From: Cyanobacteria bacterium HKST-UBA02
GTDB lineage: Bacteria; Cyanobacteriota; Vampirovibrionia; Obscuribacterales; Obscuribacteraceae
Direction of reading: 5' to 3'
NCBI GenBank assembly: GCA_020431945.1
Contig: JAGQHH010000067.1
Location: 1-34,862 of the forward strand
DNA: 34,862 nt
Translations under genes and position numbers: made by a program
Part shown: in pieces, positions 1-10,125 of the stretch
Layout: every line of letters starts with the position of its first letter
Position numbering within the stretch: position 1 is the stretch's first letter
The notes under the pieces: model-generated
The model's input: only the letters and a program-made list of their open reading frames with translations
What the model was told of the DNA's origin: nothing
Databases searched by the model: none

Positions 1-1227
<1,227 letters not shown>

Positions 1228-2001
1228 CTAGCCGGACACCCCGGAGATGCCCTTGTCCAGAGCCCGCGAGGGGGAATCAGGACGGCCGAGATTTTCCCCG
1301 ATGGCAAGAGCACAAACCTCTATAGAAGATTCCTCTTCTCTGGCGAGACGGATCAGATCGGACGGCTGGTAACGGAAGAAGACCTGATCGATTAGAGGTT
1401 GCCAGTGCATTGGAACCAGACGTCGGGCGCCCACCTCCTCGGCGAGCAGGAGAGTATCGGCAGGAGAAGCAGTTGCATACTTTCCACCGATGGGCAGGCA
1501 GGCTGTGTGCACATCGAAACCAGCAAGAGCCCGGGCGATATCCTTGCTGTAGGTCGTGGCCCCGGCATGATAATAGCCATCGAAGAAATAGCCGTTCACC
1601 GGCTTGCCCGGCGCGGAGCTGCGGGCAAACAGTGTCATCAGGGTCTTGCCCAGCCGGTTGACAGGATGATGAGCCGGCACTGCCAGGATCTTGACCTCTC
1701 CGTAATAGGTAGATTGGCCCTGATCGAGAGGAATGAAAGCTTCCGGCGGAATCTTCCGGCGGAATTTCCGGCGCATCCAGGCGACCAGCCGGGAAGGCGC
1801 AACGAAGTGACAGCCCCAGCGCTGCCAGAGCTCCGGCGCCATGAGCACACCATGATCGAAATGACCGTGACTGTAGAGAACCAGATGGCCGGACGTTAGC
1901 TTGGTCCAGTCGACGGGCTCGGTCAAATATGGGTCTACGTATATATTGAGGTTCGACACCTCGAACCGGATTGCGCTGTGACCCAGATAGGTTAGACTCA
2001 C
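1228..2001 (-). CDS. Metallo-beta-lactamase-fold hydrolase (UlaG/NAPE-PLD-like)
   Basis: Predicted cytoplasmic metal-dependent hydrolase of 257 residues. It carries the fold's signature HGHFDH (residues 45-50), further ligand-type histidines at 111-112 (AHHPVN), D141/H145 and H199 (PMHW), and a conserved N-terminal GHSAIRFE typical of the L-ascorbate-6-phosphate lactonase / NAPE-hydrolysing phospholipase D branch. The usual GDTG metal-bridging motif is replaced by FFDGYYH. Start is GTG at 2001, chosen because GGAG sits eight bases upstream. The substrate cannot be told from sequence. It is divergent from the secreted protein at 2126 and lies upstream of dnaK on the same strand, 430 bases apart. 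Confidence 0.85.
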   Translation of the reverse strand: MSLTYLGHSAIRFEVSNLNIYVDPYLTEPVDWTKLTSGHLVLYSHGHFDHGVLMAPELWQRWGCHFVAPSRLVAWMRRKFRRKIPPEAFIPLDQGQSTYYGEVKILAVPAHHPVNRLGKTLMTLFARSSAPGKPVNGYFFDGYYHAGATTYSKDIARALAGFDVHTACLPIGGKYATASPADTLLLAEEVGARRLVPMHWQPLIDQVFFRYQPSDLIRLAREEESSIEVCALAIGENLGRPDSPSRALDKGISGVSG

Positions 2002-2061
2002 CGTTTATGCTCCGCTAACCAGAACTGGCCGGATGCTTGGAAGATTCGAATCGTAACATCT

Positions 2062-2093
2062 TTGTCTGCATAAAAAACTTTTCCTAGTAAAAT
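2062..2093 (+). promoter_or_regulatory. Weak promoter candidate for the 2126 gene
   Basis: TTGTCT at 2062-2067 is followed after 17 bases by TAGTAA (2085-2090), overlapping an AT-rich TAAAAT at 2088-2093. Neither hexamer is close to consensus, but it sits in the only AT-rich stretch of the 124-base divergent intergenic region. Confidence 0.3.
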
Positions 2094-2125
2094 CATAGGT
2101 TCGACAACCGCAGTTGGGTGAGATC

Positions 2126-3931
2126 ATGTTGAGAAAACGCACGGTAATTCTGGCATCCCTGTCGCTCCTGGCTTTCTGTGGAAGCGGGCTTTCCAGTCCT
2201 GTGGAAGCCAAAAAGAATAAAGCCGTGGAGTTCATCAAGTACTTCAAACCGGTCCCGGACAAGTCATACACCAACGAGTCCCAGGACCGCGTGATCAAGA
2301 AACGCAAGTTCAAACCTGTCGAGGTTTCCGGGGCGCGTCCGATAGACAATCAAGAGCTCGGCTATTTCGCCATCATTCCTCTGGAAAAGATCGAGGATAA
2401 GCAGAGCATCGAGGATCTTCTGGTCAAGAAAGAGATTAACGGCATCTCGGTACTGCTTCCCTGGGCTTCCCTGGAGCCCCGTGAAGGCGAATACGATTTC
2501 AAGCAAATAGATGAGCTTCTGGAGCTCGCGGGCAAGCAGAAAAAGACCGTGATCCTGCGGATTTCCACCTGCGGTCTGGACAATTCGAAAGACTGCGACA
2601 CGCCCGAGTGGGCCCTGGCCGACGTCAAGACCATGGAATACACCGCCACCGACGGACAGAAGCACAAAATGCCGATCTTCTGGGATTCCACCTATCTGGC
2701 GCGCTGGTCCAACTTCATCCAGGCCCTCGGAGAAAAATACGACGGCAACCAGAGCCTCCACAGCATAGGCATCACAGGCGGTGGCGTACTTGGCTCTACC
2801 CGGGTGGTCCCCAATTTCGTCACCTTCGCCGGCGACACGACCTCCGGCGACGCCGAAGATGACGGCGATGACGAAGACCAGAATAAAGATCAAAACAAAG
2901 ACGCAAAAACGGAAGCCGACAAATCGGCAACCGGTAAAACCGAAGACACCGCAAAATCGGAAGAAGCTGAGACAGCAGAAGACGATAGCGATGAAGACAG
3001 CGCCAATGTGATTGCCAAGCCCAGCGCGAAGAACTATCGCCGGCTGGCCGGCAAGCTCAAGAAGGAGTTCGGCATGAGCGAGCGCCAGCTCGTCGAGCAC
3101 TGGAAATATGTCGCCGACATCTTTCCCAAGGCTTTCGCGAAAACTCGCCTGAATTTCGATATCAATGCACCGATTACCGGCAAGAAAGGCCAGACCGGTC
3201 TCGACGAGATATCTGACTATCTGGTCTACCGTTACGGCCAGCGTATTTATTTGACCAGGCAGAATGTTCGCAACGGCAAGCACGGCTTCAACGAATACCG
3301 CATACTCCTGAAATTCCACCCGGACACTCTGACGGGCTACCAGCTCCGCCCGGACTTCAAGATGGACGACCTGGACAAGCTCGTCAAGAATGCCACCCAG
3401 GATGGTATCAGTTTCTGCGAGCTGCCCATCGACCTCGTCCAATCCACCGATGAGGCGCTGAAAACGGCCCTTGCCGAGATCCGCGGTCATATGGGCTATC
3501 AGCTCATCTCCCAGGCGGTCACCCTGCCCAAAGAAGTGAAAGTCGGAGAGCCGATCCAGGCTTCCTTCAATTTCGTCAATCTCGGTGCCGCCGGCGCTCT
3601 CAATCCTGACAGGCAGCTCGACAAAGACCTGGCAGGCAGCTTCAAGATCCAGGTCGAGCTCCGCAATCAGGACGGCAAACCCGTGGTGCGTTCGCTCCAC
3701 ACTCCGGACGTTCCCACCAATGAGTGGAGCGCCGGCGAGCCCATTACCTGGAGCGAAGACCTCAAAATGCCCGAGCTCAAGCCCGGCCGCTACGACCTCT
3801 ATATGTCCCTCGTGGATACCGATGAGGACAACAAAGTGGCCCGCAAGCTCTCATTCCTGACCAAAGTCAAGGAAGGCGAGCTCGAAGAAAGCGTTGATGC
3901 TCCCATCGGCTCGGTGGACGTCCTCAACTAA
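2126..3931 (+). CDS. Secreted glycoside-hydrolase-like protein with acidic insert (DUF4832-like C-terminus)
   Basis: Exported protein of 601 residues, probably acting on or binding carbohydrate. Residues 1-28 form a signal peptide (basic MLRKR, hydrophobic core, cleavage near VEAKK). Residues ~85-235 resemble a GH42/GH-A type TIM barrel: ISVLLPWASLEPREGEYDF, then beta-strand VILRIS and a FWDSTYLARW segment. Residues 242-294 are a strongly acidic low-complexity insert, after which the barrel-like sequence resumes. The C-terminal ~130 residues look like a beta-sandwich (VKVGEPIQASFNFVNLGAAG, LKPGRYDLYMSLVD), as in DUF4832 proteins. ATG 2126 is preferred over the in-frame TTG 2114 because GGTGAG lies just before it. 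It ends overlapping the convergent hydrolase gene by four bases. Catalytic acid residues could not be assigned, so enzymatic activity is inferred. Confidence 0.75.
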   Translation: MLRKRTVILASLSLLAFCGSGLSSPVEAKKNKAVEFIKYFKPVPDKSYTNESQDRVIKKRKFKPVEVSGARPIDNQELGYFAIIPLEKIEDKQSIEDLLVKKEINGISVLLPWASLEPREGEYDFKQIDELLELAGKQKKTVILRISTCGLDNSKDCDTPEWALADVKTMEYTATDGQKHKMPIFWDSTYLARWSNFIQALGEKYDGNQSLHSIGITGGGVLGSTRVVPNFVTFAGDTTSGDAEDDGDDEDQNKDQNKDAKTEADKSATGKTEDTAKSEEAETAEDDSDEDSANVIAKPSAKNYRRLAGKLKKEFGMSERQLVEHWKYVADIFPKAFAKTRLNFDINAPITGKKGQTGLDEISDYLVYRYGQRIYLTRQNVRNGKHGFNEYRILLKFHPDTLTGYQLRPDFKMDDLDKLVKNATQDGISFCELPIDLVQSTDEALKTALAEIRGHMGYQLISQAVTLPKEVKVGEPIQASFNFVNLGAAGALNPDRQLDKDLAGSFKIQVELRNQDGKPVVRSLHTPDVPTNEWSAGEPITWSEDLKMPELKPGRYDLYMSLVDTDEDNKVARKLSFLTKVKEGELEESVDAPIGSVDVLN

Positions 3932-5337
3932 TTTGAGGCGTCCACAAAAGAAGCGATGTCATCGATTACTTTCGGATCGACATGACGGGTCGGTCCGAAA
4001 TAGTCGGCGGGCTTGCTCTTGCCCTCCACCGGCATGAATAGATGATCGAGCCCGGGATACAGCTCGAACCGGAAGCGAGTGTCGGAGCCTTCGAGATCCT
4101 TTACCGCTTCCTTCCAGTTTTGAAAATCACCACTGGCGGTGACCTGATAGTCTTTCTCGCCTTGAAGAAATAGAACCGGTCTCTTGATTTTCCTGACCTC
4201 TGCAAGAGGGTCGTATTTTTTGAGATCGAGCCAGTAAGAAGGCGGCGCCCCGAGTATTGATTTTCCTTCAACGGCTTCGGCGCTCCCGCTCTCGAGACTG
4301 TCGATTTTCTCTGCACCGTTCACGAAGTCGGCTCGCTTCTTCTGCCATTCTCCAGCGTCATCGCCCCCGAGTGCGATGAGATAATCGGCCTGGTCGATCA
4401 TCATGCTGGTGAGGGGGCGGTTGGAGCCTGCCATGGATATAAAACCGGCAGCAGTAGTGGTCATCGAAGCCAGGCGGGGAATCATCATGCCGCCCAGACT
4501 GTGGCCGAGCACGAAGATTCGCCGGCGATCTATACGCTCGGACTCGGGACGCGCGGCAAGCACCTCGACGGCATGCAGGGCGTCATCCACGGTCTCATCA
4601 TCGACAGTGAATCCGGACTTCATCTGACGAGCCATCTTCTCTTGATAAGCCCGGGTTCGCTTCTCATAGCGCAGAACGGCAATCCCCTTGCAGGCCAGAC
4701 CATGGGCGAGGTCGCGAAAAGGCTTGCTGGAGCCTATGCTTTCGTCTCGGTCGTGGGGACCGGAGCCGTGGACCAGGACCACCACCGGAAAAGGCCCGCC
4801 ATCTTTCGGAATAGATAGCGTCCCTGCCAGCTTGAAAGGCTCGATGCCGATGGAGACTTCCTTCTCCTGATACATTTGCGGATGATCGTAGTCAGCACGC
4901 TTGAAACCCTCTTTATGAGGCTCGATGAAAAATCCCGAGACCCTGCCGTCTTGCAGGCAGACTACTTTGAGGTCCATTGTGGCGCGCTCGAAGACCGCCG
5001 GCACGAAGACCGCCTTGTAAGGACCCAGAGCCTCCACCCTGGCAGAAAGTCGATTCTTGTAAGCTCCGAAACTGCTCTCGATGCGTGACCAGGCCGCCCT
5101 GAGAGTCGCCGAATTCATCTGGGAAGCAGCCCGGGGATCGATAACCCCCTCCACATCCTCCATCCGGCCGGCCACCAGCGCGTCGACAAAACGATTAGCA
5201 CTGGCGACAACCGATTCTTCCTGCTTGTCATTTGTATCCGTCGAAGCCGACACTGCATCTTCCTCCCCTGCCACATCCAGAAACAGAATCAGCGACAGAA
5301 CCACTGACAAGCTCAAAGACAAAACCATTACTTTCAT
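3928..5337 (-). CDS. Secreted alpha/beta hydrolase (dienelactone hydrolase/peptidase S9-like) with N-terminal DUF3887-like domain
   Basis: Exported serine hydrolase of 469 residues. A signal peptide is seen at the start (MKVMVLSLSLSVVLSLILFL). Residues ~40-140 form a small alpha+beta domain like DUF3887, commonly fused to such hydrolases. From ~155 onward is the alpha/beta-hydrolase fold: oxyanion-type LVHGSGPHDRDES, nucleophile elbow GHSLGG with Ser280, acid Asp396 in LQGEKDYQV, and His432 in PGLDHLF. All triad residues are present, so it should be active, probably as an esterase or peptidase of unknown substrate. There is no clear Shine-Dalgarno, and a TAGAAT hexamer lies seven bases before the ATG, so the message may be nearly leaderless. 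It is convergent with the gene at 2126, the two stops overlapping. Confidence 0.85.
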   Translation of the reverse strand: MKVMVLSLSLSVVLSLILFLDVAGEEDAVSASTDTNDKQEESVVASANRFVDALVAGRMEDVEGVIDPRAASQMNSATLRAAWSRIESSFGAYKNRLSARVEALGPYKAVFVPAVFERATMDLKVVCLQDGRVSGFFIEPHKEGFKRADYDHPQMYQEKEVSIGIEPFKLAGTLSIPKDGGPFPVVVLVHGSGPHDRDESIGSSKPFRDLAHGLACKGIAVLRYEKRTRAYQEKMARQMKSGFTVDDETVDDALHAVEVLAARPESERIDRRRIFVLGHSLGGMMIPRLASMTTTAAGFISMAGSNRPLTSMMIDQADYLIALGGDDAGEWQKKRADFVNGAEKIDSLESGSAEAVEGKSILGAPPSYWLDLKKYDPLAEVRKIKRPVLFLQGEKDYQVTASGDFQNWKEAVKDLEGSDTRFRFELYPGLDHLFMPVEGKSKPADYFGPTRHVDPKVIDDIASFVDASN

Positions 5338-5447
5338 ATTTTGAATTCTAAAGCAATATTGATGAATTCTCGCTCAAAACCTTTGGAAGAGCAGAGGCTA
5401 GAATTATCCCTTTAAGTATTGCCCCTCACCTGAATCGAGGAGTCGCG

Positions 5448-5945
5448 ATGCTCAAACTGAGCGAGATTTTGCGATTGTTGTCCCTGGCCGTCTTGTTCGG
5501 CGGCGGCGCAGCCGTAGTATTCGTCGCTATTGTCCTGGTCCGCGCCGCCAGGGAAGCCGGCGTCGAGGTGAGCGAAGCGGCAGCCCGGAACGCCCCGGCT
5601 TTCATCGAATTTGCCAGGGTTGCGGCAGTTTGCGCCATGGCCCTTCTCCTTTCGGAAGGTCTCGATATGGCGGCAGTCGCCAGAGGAATGAAGAAGAAGA
5701 GCCGCCTGCTCATCACCAGATACGCCACCAGCATTCTGGCGGTGGCAGCCACCTTCGTCTTCGCTTTTTTCATCACCCCGCCGATGAAACGACTGCAGCC
5801 CTCGATCAAGACCGACACGAGCGCCCATGCGGAATTTCGCAAGCTGCACGAGATTTCCCGGGGAGTCTTCGGTGCCGTCATACTCTTCTCCATGATCTCG
5901 CTTGTTCTTCCATGCCTGGAAAGTAAAACGGAGAAAGGCAAATGA
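5448..5945 (+). CDS. Integral membrane protein, DUF4149-like
   Basis: Small membrane protein of 165 residues with about four hydrophobic helices (roughly 8-32, 50-68, 96-114 and 136-156). The pattern, an N-terminal helix with FGGG, a third helix ending in FITPPM and a late HEISRGVFGAVILFSMISLV segment, fits the DUF4149/TMEM205-like family, whose biochemical role is not established. A strong Shine-Dalgarno GAGGAG lies six bases before the ATG, and a TAGAAT hexamer about 45 bases upstream is a candidate -10. The stop overlaps the start of treZ by four bases (ATGA), so the two are translationally coupled, but nothing in the sequence links the protein to trehalose metabolism. Confidence 0.75.
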   Translation: MLKLSEILRLLSLAVLFGGGAAVVFVAIVLVRAAREAGVEVSEAAARNAPAFIEFARVAAVCAMALLLSEGLDMAAVARGMKKKSRLLITRYATSILAVAATFVFAFFITPPMKRLQPSIKTDTSAHAEFRKLHEISRGVFGAVILFSMISLVLPCLESKTEKGK

Positions 5946-7816
5946 ACCGCAGGAACAGACATTCACACGAGATGCCCTTCGGTCCCAGGCTGCTTGGCGA
6001 ACAGGGAGCCGAATTCCGGCTCTATGCGCCGGAGATTCCATCAGTCACCCTCCATCTCAAAGCAGGCAACCGTGAAAGTACCCTGGCCATGCAGAAAGAC
6101 GGTGAGGGCTGGCACCGGGCCATCGACGAGCAATGCCGGCCCGGCACCGACTATTGTTTCGAGCTTCCTGACGGTCTCCGGGTCCCCGACCCGGCCTCCC
6201 GCTACCAGAGCGAAGACGTCCACGGTCCCAGCCGGCTTCTCGACCCCGCTCGTTTCGTCTGGACGGATGAAGATTTCCGGGGGCGCCCCTGGGAAGAGAC
6301 GGTGATCTACGAGCTTCATACAGGGACTTTCAGCCATGACGGCTCATTTCAAGGGATCTTAGAACATCTCGATCATCTGGAGACCCTGGGGATCACCGCC
6401 ATCGAGCTCATGCCCCTGGCGGATTTTCCAGGACGTTTCAACTGGGGCTATGACGGTGTCCTGCCCTATGCTCCGGACAGCAGCTACGGCACTCCGGATG
6501 AGCTCAAGGACCTGATCAATCAAGCCCATATGCGCAATATCATGGTCTTCCTCGATGTCGTCTACAACCATTTCGGGCCCGAAGGCAATTATCTCCACGT
6601 CTATGCCAATTCCTTTTTCAGCAAGACTCACCAGACACCCTGGGGAAGCGGTATCAATTACGATGGCGAAGGAAGCGAGATCGTCAGGCAATTCGTAGTA
6701 CACAACGTGCTCTACTGGCTCGAAGAGTTCCGTTTCGACGGACTTCGCTTCGACGCTGTCGACACTATCGCCGACGACTCGAAAACCCACATTCTCGAAG
6801 AGATCGCCCTGGCTGTTCGTAACGGGCCGGGCAAAGACCGGCATATACATTTAATCCTCGAAAATGTCTCCAATAATGCCGAGCTCCTCCGAAACAACGG
6901 CAAGCAATCCGGATACACAGCCCAGTGGAGCGACGACATCCACCATGCCTGTCACGTCCTGCTCACCGGCGAGTCCACCGGTTACTATCGGGACTTCGGT
7001 CAGGAGGTGTCGGGAAGAAGCGCCCTGGAGCACCTGGGACGGTCCCTCTCCGATGGTTTCTCTTTCCAGGGAGAGCACTCCACCTACTGGGGAGAGAAGC
7101 CCCGGGGCAAAAAGAGCGCCGACCTGCCCCCCACCGCTTTCATCTCCTTCGTGCAGAACCACGACCAGACCGGCAATCGGGCCCTGGGCGATCGGATAGC
7201 CACCCTCACTGACGAAGACTCGCTGCGGGCGGCAGTGGCGATCATGCTTCTCTCCCCCAATGTTCCTATGCTCTTCATGGGTGAAGAATGGGGCTCACGC
7301 ACGCCATTCTGCTGGTTCGCCGACTTCGGCGAGGATCTGGCCGAGTCGGTGCGACAGGGACGCCTCAATGAATTCGCCAAATTCGACGATTTCAAAGACC
7401 CGGAACGCCGCACGCTCATACCGGATCCGGTGAGCGAGAAAACCTTTCTAGCCGCCCGTCTCGACTGGGACGACCTTCTCGACGCCCACCACCGGCAGTG
7501 GCTCGAATACTACCGGCAACTCCTCGCTCTCAGAAAAGGCACCATCGTTCCTGTTCTCAAAGATGTAGACAGCGAGCTTGCCAGTTTCGAGATTCTCGAG
7601 GAGGGCCCGCTCTTCGTGCGCTGGCCTCTCCGTAGCGGCGGAGAGCTCAGCCTTTTCGCCAATATGACCGATCAGGGGAATCCCAGCCCGATCTTCAGCG
7701 AGAGCCAGTTCGACGAAGAGGCGATTCTCTTCCAGTCGCGACCGGGTATCGCCAGCGAGATCGCCCTGGGCACCGTGCCTCCGTGGGCGGTGATCTGGCT
7801 TCTGAATAATCAGTAG
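5942..7816 (+). CDS. treZ: Malto-oligosyltrehalose trehalohydrolase (GH13)
   Basis: Hydrolyses maltooligosyl-trehalose to release trehalose, the second step of the TreY-TreZ route from glycogen or maltodextrin, in the cytoplasm. The 624-residue length is normal. An N-terminal early-set/CBM48-like domain (FGPRLLGEQGAEFRLYAPE) precedes the GH13 barrel. Visible family motifs are DVVYNHFGPEGNYL (region I), GLRFDAVD with nucleophile Asp271, LILENVSNN with general acid Glu307, and FVQNHDQTGNR with Asp408. The LENxxNN form is typical of TreZ rather than of glycogen-branching enzymes. The start overlaps the upstream stop by four bases; the stop abuts the next start. The partner treY is not in the window, and neither is treS or otsA. 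Trehalose is usually made as an osmo- or desiccation protectant. Confidence 0.93.
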   Translation: MNRRNRHSHEMPFGPRLLGEQGAEFRLYAPEIPSVTLHLKAGNRESTLAMQKDGEGWHRAIDEQCRPGTDYCFELPDGLRVPDPASRYQSEDVHGPSRLLDPARFVWTDEDFRGRPWEETVIYELHTGTFSHDGSFQGILEHLDHLETLGITAIELMPLADFPGRFNWGYDGVLPYAPDSSYGTPDELKDLINQAHMRNIMVFLDVVYNHFGPEGNYLHVYANSFFSKTHQTPWGSGINYDGEGSEIVRQFVVHNVLYWLEEFRFDGLRFDAVDTIADDSKTHILEEIALAVRNGPGKDRHIHLILENVSNNAELLRNNGKQSGYTAQWSDDIHHACHVLLTGESTGYYRDFGQEVSGRSALEHLGRSLSDGFSFQGEHSTYWGEKPRGKKSADLPPTAFISFVQNHDQTGNRALGDRIATLTDEDSLRAAVAIMLLSPNVPMLFMGEEWGSRTPFCWFADFGEDLAESVRQGRLNEFAKFDDFKDPERRTLIPDPVSEKTFLAARLDWDDLLDAHHRQWLEYYRQLLALRKGTIVPVLKDVDSELASFEILEEGPLFVRWPLRSGGELSLFANMTDQGNPSPIFSESQFDEEAILFQSRPGIASEIALGTVPPWAVIWLLNNQ

Positions 7817-7818
7817 TG

Positions 7819-10125
7819 ATGAGCGCTCCAGGACGCCAGTCGATGATCCTTGCAGGCGCTCTGGCTATCATCGCTCTGCTGTCCGTCGCTGGCACCCTGT
7901 ACGAGATTCTGGCGCACCCGGTGACGCCGACCGCCGACTATTTCATCTGGATAGAGAGCGTCAGCCGACTGATCAAGGGAGACTCCGAGGGTCTCTTTTT
8001 CATGGCGCGCACCTACCACCCCTTTATCCCGATTATCCCCCTGGCTACTTTCGCAGCCAATGCCCTGCTGTTCTCCTGGAGTCCGGTAGCCGATCTTCTT
8101 TTCGGATGCTTCCTGGCCGTCGTGAAAATTGCCATAGTGTCGGTCTGTTTTTTCGACAGAAAGAATCCCTGGCGCTGCCTGTCTCTATTTCTCGTTCTCT
8201 TGAGCCTGCAGTTCTCCGCCACTCATTTCTCGGTCCTGGGCTGGGGCGTGAACACGATCTGCTGGCAATGGGCAACCCTGGGCTTCGCTCTTGGTCTTCT
8301 GGGAGTAGTAAAACCGAAAAACGATCTCGCCGGTGCCGCTCTAATGGTGGCAGGCGGCGTGGCGGCATCCTATTCCCTGGGCAATATCCTCCCTTGCTGG
8401 ATAGCGCTTCTTGCCGCTCTCCTGCTTCTTCGCAGGAAGGCAATAATCTGGTGGCCAGCCTGGATAGCCGGTCTGTCCATTTCCATGGCCCAGTATCTTT
8501 TCCTTCCGGCCTTCAAGAAGCCGTCCATAATACCCTTTTCCCCGGAGCGAATCGAGCTCTTCTTCAGACTCCTGGGCCAGCAGATGTGCAACTACGGGGA
8601 AGGCACCAGCGCCCTGCAAACAGCTTCCTTTCTCTTCGGCATCACGGCTCTGGCAGCGCTTCTCGTGCTCTTCGCCCTGAACATCCGCACCCTTGTGAAA
8701 AGAGAGGCGGACTCCGGTCTTGCAGCAGGCATAGCCATGGCCGGCTATGCCCTGGCAAGCGCCGTCCTCATCACCCTGGTACGCGAAACCGCCGCCCCCT
8801 GGTATGTCGAGATTACCGGCTTCCTCTGGTGGGCCCTAGTCTGCATATTGGCTCGCCCGGGCGCCGTCCCTAAAAAACCTCTGGCAGTTGTCCTCTCTCT
8901 CTGGCTGGCAGGAGCTTTTCTCTTTCAGTTGCGAGCCTTCAGAACGAACGACTGGTTCGCCTGCAGCCGCTCGCCGGCGGCAGCTTCGACCCTCGAGCAT
9001 TTCGACACGGCTCCTACGACCAGCATCGAGTATCTCAACGCCCACGGTTACGAGAGCTTCGCAGGCGGTGCCTCCTGCCTCCAGGAGATGGGTTATATGT
9101 GTTTTCGCCGCGCCCCGCACCGGCGACTGATCACTTTGCAGGGAGAGTTTTTCCTGCCTTCGGTCCGCACCACCGGAACCGATCCGGAAAAGATCGCTGG
9201 TATCGCCTGGGTCGATAAGAAGGGCGAGAAGATGCCTCCATCCTCCAGTAAGGATCTCGACTTGAGGCTTCCCCGGGGCTGCACCCTTACCTGGGATCTG
9301 AAGATTCCCGAGCAAGCATCCGGTGCCAGGCTCATTGCCGGCTACAGCGGCGAAAAACCAGCCATGAGGATAATCGGGGAAAAGGGAAGCCAGTCCGACG
9401 CGCTCTCATTCTCGGCGGCCGGTCCCGACTCGCTCGAGGCTTCTCTGGGCAAGGGAGATCGAACAGTCGAATTCCATGCTGACAGTGGCGATACGCTCCT
9501 CTTGCACCCTCGTGTAGTCCTGGACGGCGCACCGCCACCGGTACCGGCGCTACCTCCGCGCCCTGCCAATACAGATCTGTCCCCGGACTTCCCCGGCTTA
9601 CGCTCATCTCCGGAAGACCTGCTCCTGCCTGCTTTCCACCAGGGCGAATGGGTAAACAGCGGCATGACCTTTTTACAGGGCCGGTCCGGAGAGCGATCCT
9701 CCACCCTGACCGTCGAGAGCAATCCGCAGTTCTATCTAAAGACCCCTCTCAATCTCGATCTCTCCGGATATCAGTACATGGTTTTTACAACCAGGCAGGA
9801 TAGAGACGCTCAGAGCTCTGCTTCCCCAGCCACCGCCGTGCAACTGGTCCTCAATGACACCATTATCAAGTCGGTGCTGGTTCCCCTGCTTCTCGACGGC
9901 AAGAGCCACAGCTACAGTATCGATCTGGACGTTCTGTACTTGCCGAAAGCAGCGCCGCATCAGCTCAGGCTGTCCAATATCATCTTCCTGCCCGCATACG
10001 GCGGCCCGGTTCAGGGCAAGACCATCGAGGCAGGCGCGATCAGGCTACTGAGGGGCAACCGCAGCATCAAGAGCGAGCCTGGAGTCGCTCCAGAGACTCG
10101 ATCAGATCCCGCCCCTCGACCCTGA
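7819..10125 (+). CDS. Large polytopic membrane protein with C-terminal extracytoplasmic region (GT-C-like)
   Basis: Protein of 768 residues. The N-terminal half (about 1-385) contains roughly ten hydrophobic helices with short loops, for example residues 12-32, 60-75, 80-98 and several between 115 and 330. The rest is soluble and proline/serine-rich with beta-strand character, including RLPRGCTLTWDLKIP and a late segment QYMVFTTRQDRD. This architecture resembles membrane glycosyltransferases of the GT-C fold, but I see no diagnostic DxD/ExD loop, so function is not assigned. ATG 7819 is preferred over GTG 7816, which overlaps the treZ stop. The last 59 bases overlap the convergent minus-strand gene. 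Co-transcription with treZ is likely from spacing. Confidence 0.65.
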   Translation: MSAPGRQSMILAGALAIIALLSVAGTLYEILAHPVTPTADYFIWIESVSRLIKGDSEGLFFMARTYHPFIPIIPLATFAANALLFSWSPVADLLFGCFLAVVKIAIVSVCFFDRKNPWRCLSLFLVLLSLQFSATHFSVLGWGVNTICWQWATLGFALGLLGVVKPKNDLAGAALMVAGGVAASYSLGNILPCWIALLAALLLLRRKAIIWWPAWIAGLSISMAQYLFLPAFKKPSIIPFSPERIELFFRLLGQQMCNYGEGTSALQTASFLFGITALAALLVLFALNIRTLVKREADSGLAAGIAMAGYALASAVLITLVRETAAPWYVEITGFLWWALVCILARPGAVPKKPLAVVLSLWLAGAFLFQLRAFRTNDWFACSRSPAAASTLEHFDTAPTTSIEYLNAHGYESFAGGASCLQEMGYMCFRRAPHRRLITLQGEFFLPSVRTTGTDPEKIAGIAWVDKKGEKMPPSSSKDLDLRLPRGCTLTWDLKIPEQASGARLIAGYSGEKPAMRIIGEKGSQSDALSFSAAGPDSLEASLGKGDRTVEFHADSGDTLLLHPRVVLDGAPPPVPALPPRPANTDLSPDFPGLRSSPEDLLLPAFHQGEWVNSGMTFLQGRSGERSSTLTVESNPQFYLKTPLNLDLSGYQYMVFTTRQDRDAQSSASPATAVQLVLNDTIIKSVLVPLLLDGKSHSYSIDLDVLYLPKAAPHQLRLSNIIFLPAYGGPVQGKTIEAGAIRLLRGNRSIKSEPGVAPETRSDPAPRP

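Noticed and set aside
2264..3700. 478-codon open frame on the minus strand
   Set aside because: It is antisense to the secreted protein at 2126, whose signal peptide, domain pattern and ribosome site are clear; the antisense product has biased, hydrophobic repeats of reverse-complement codons.
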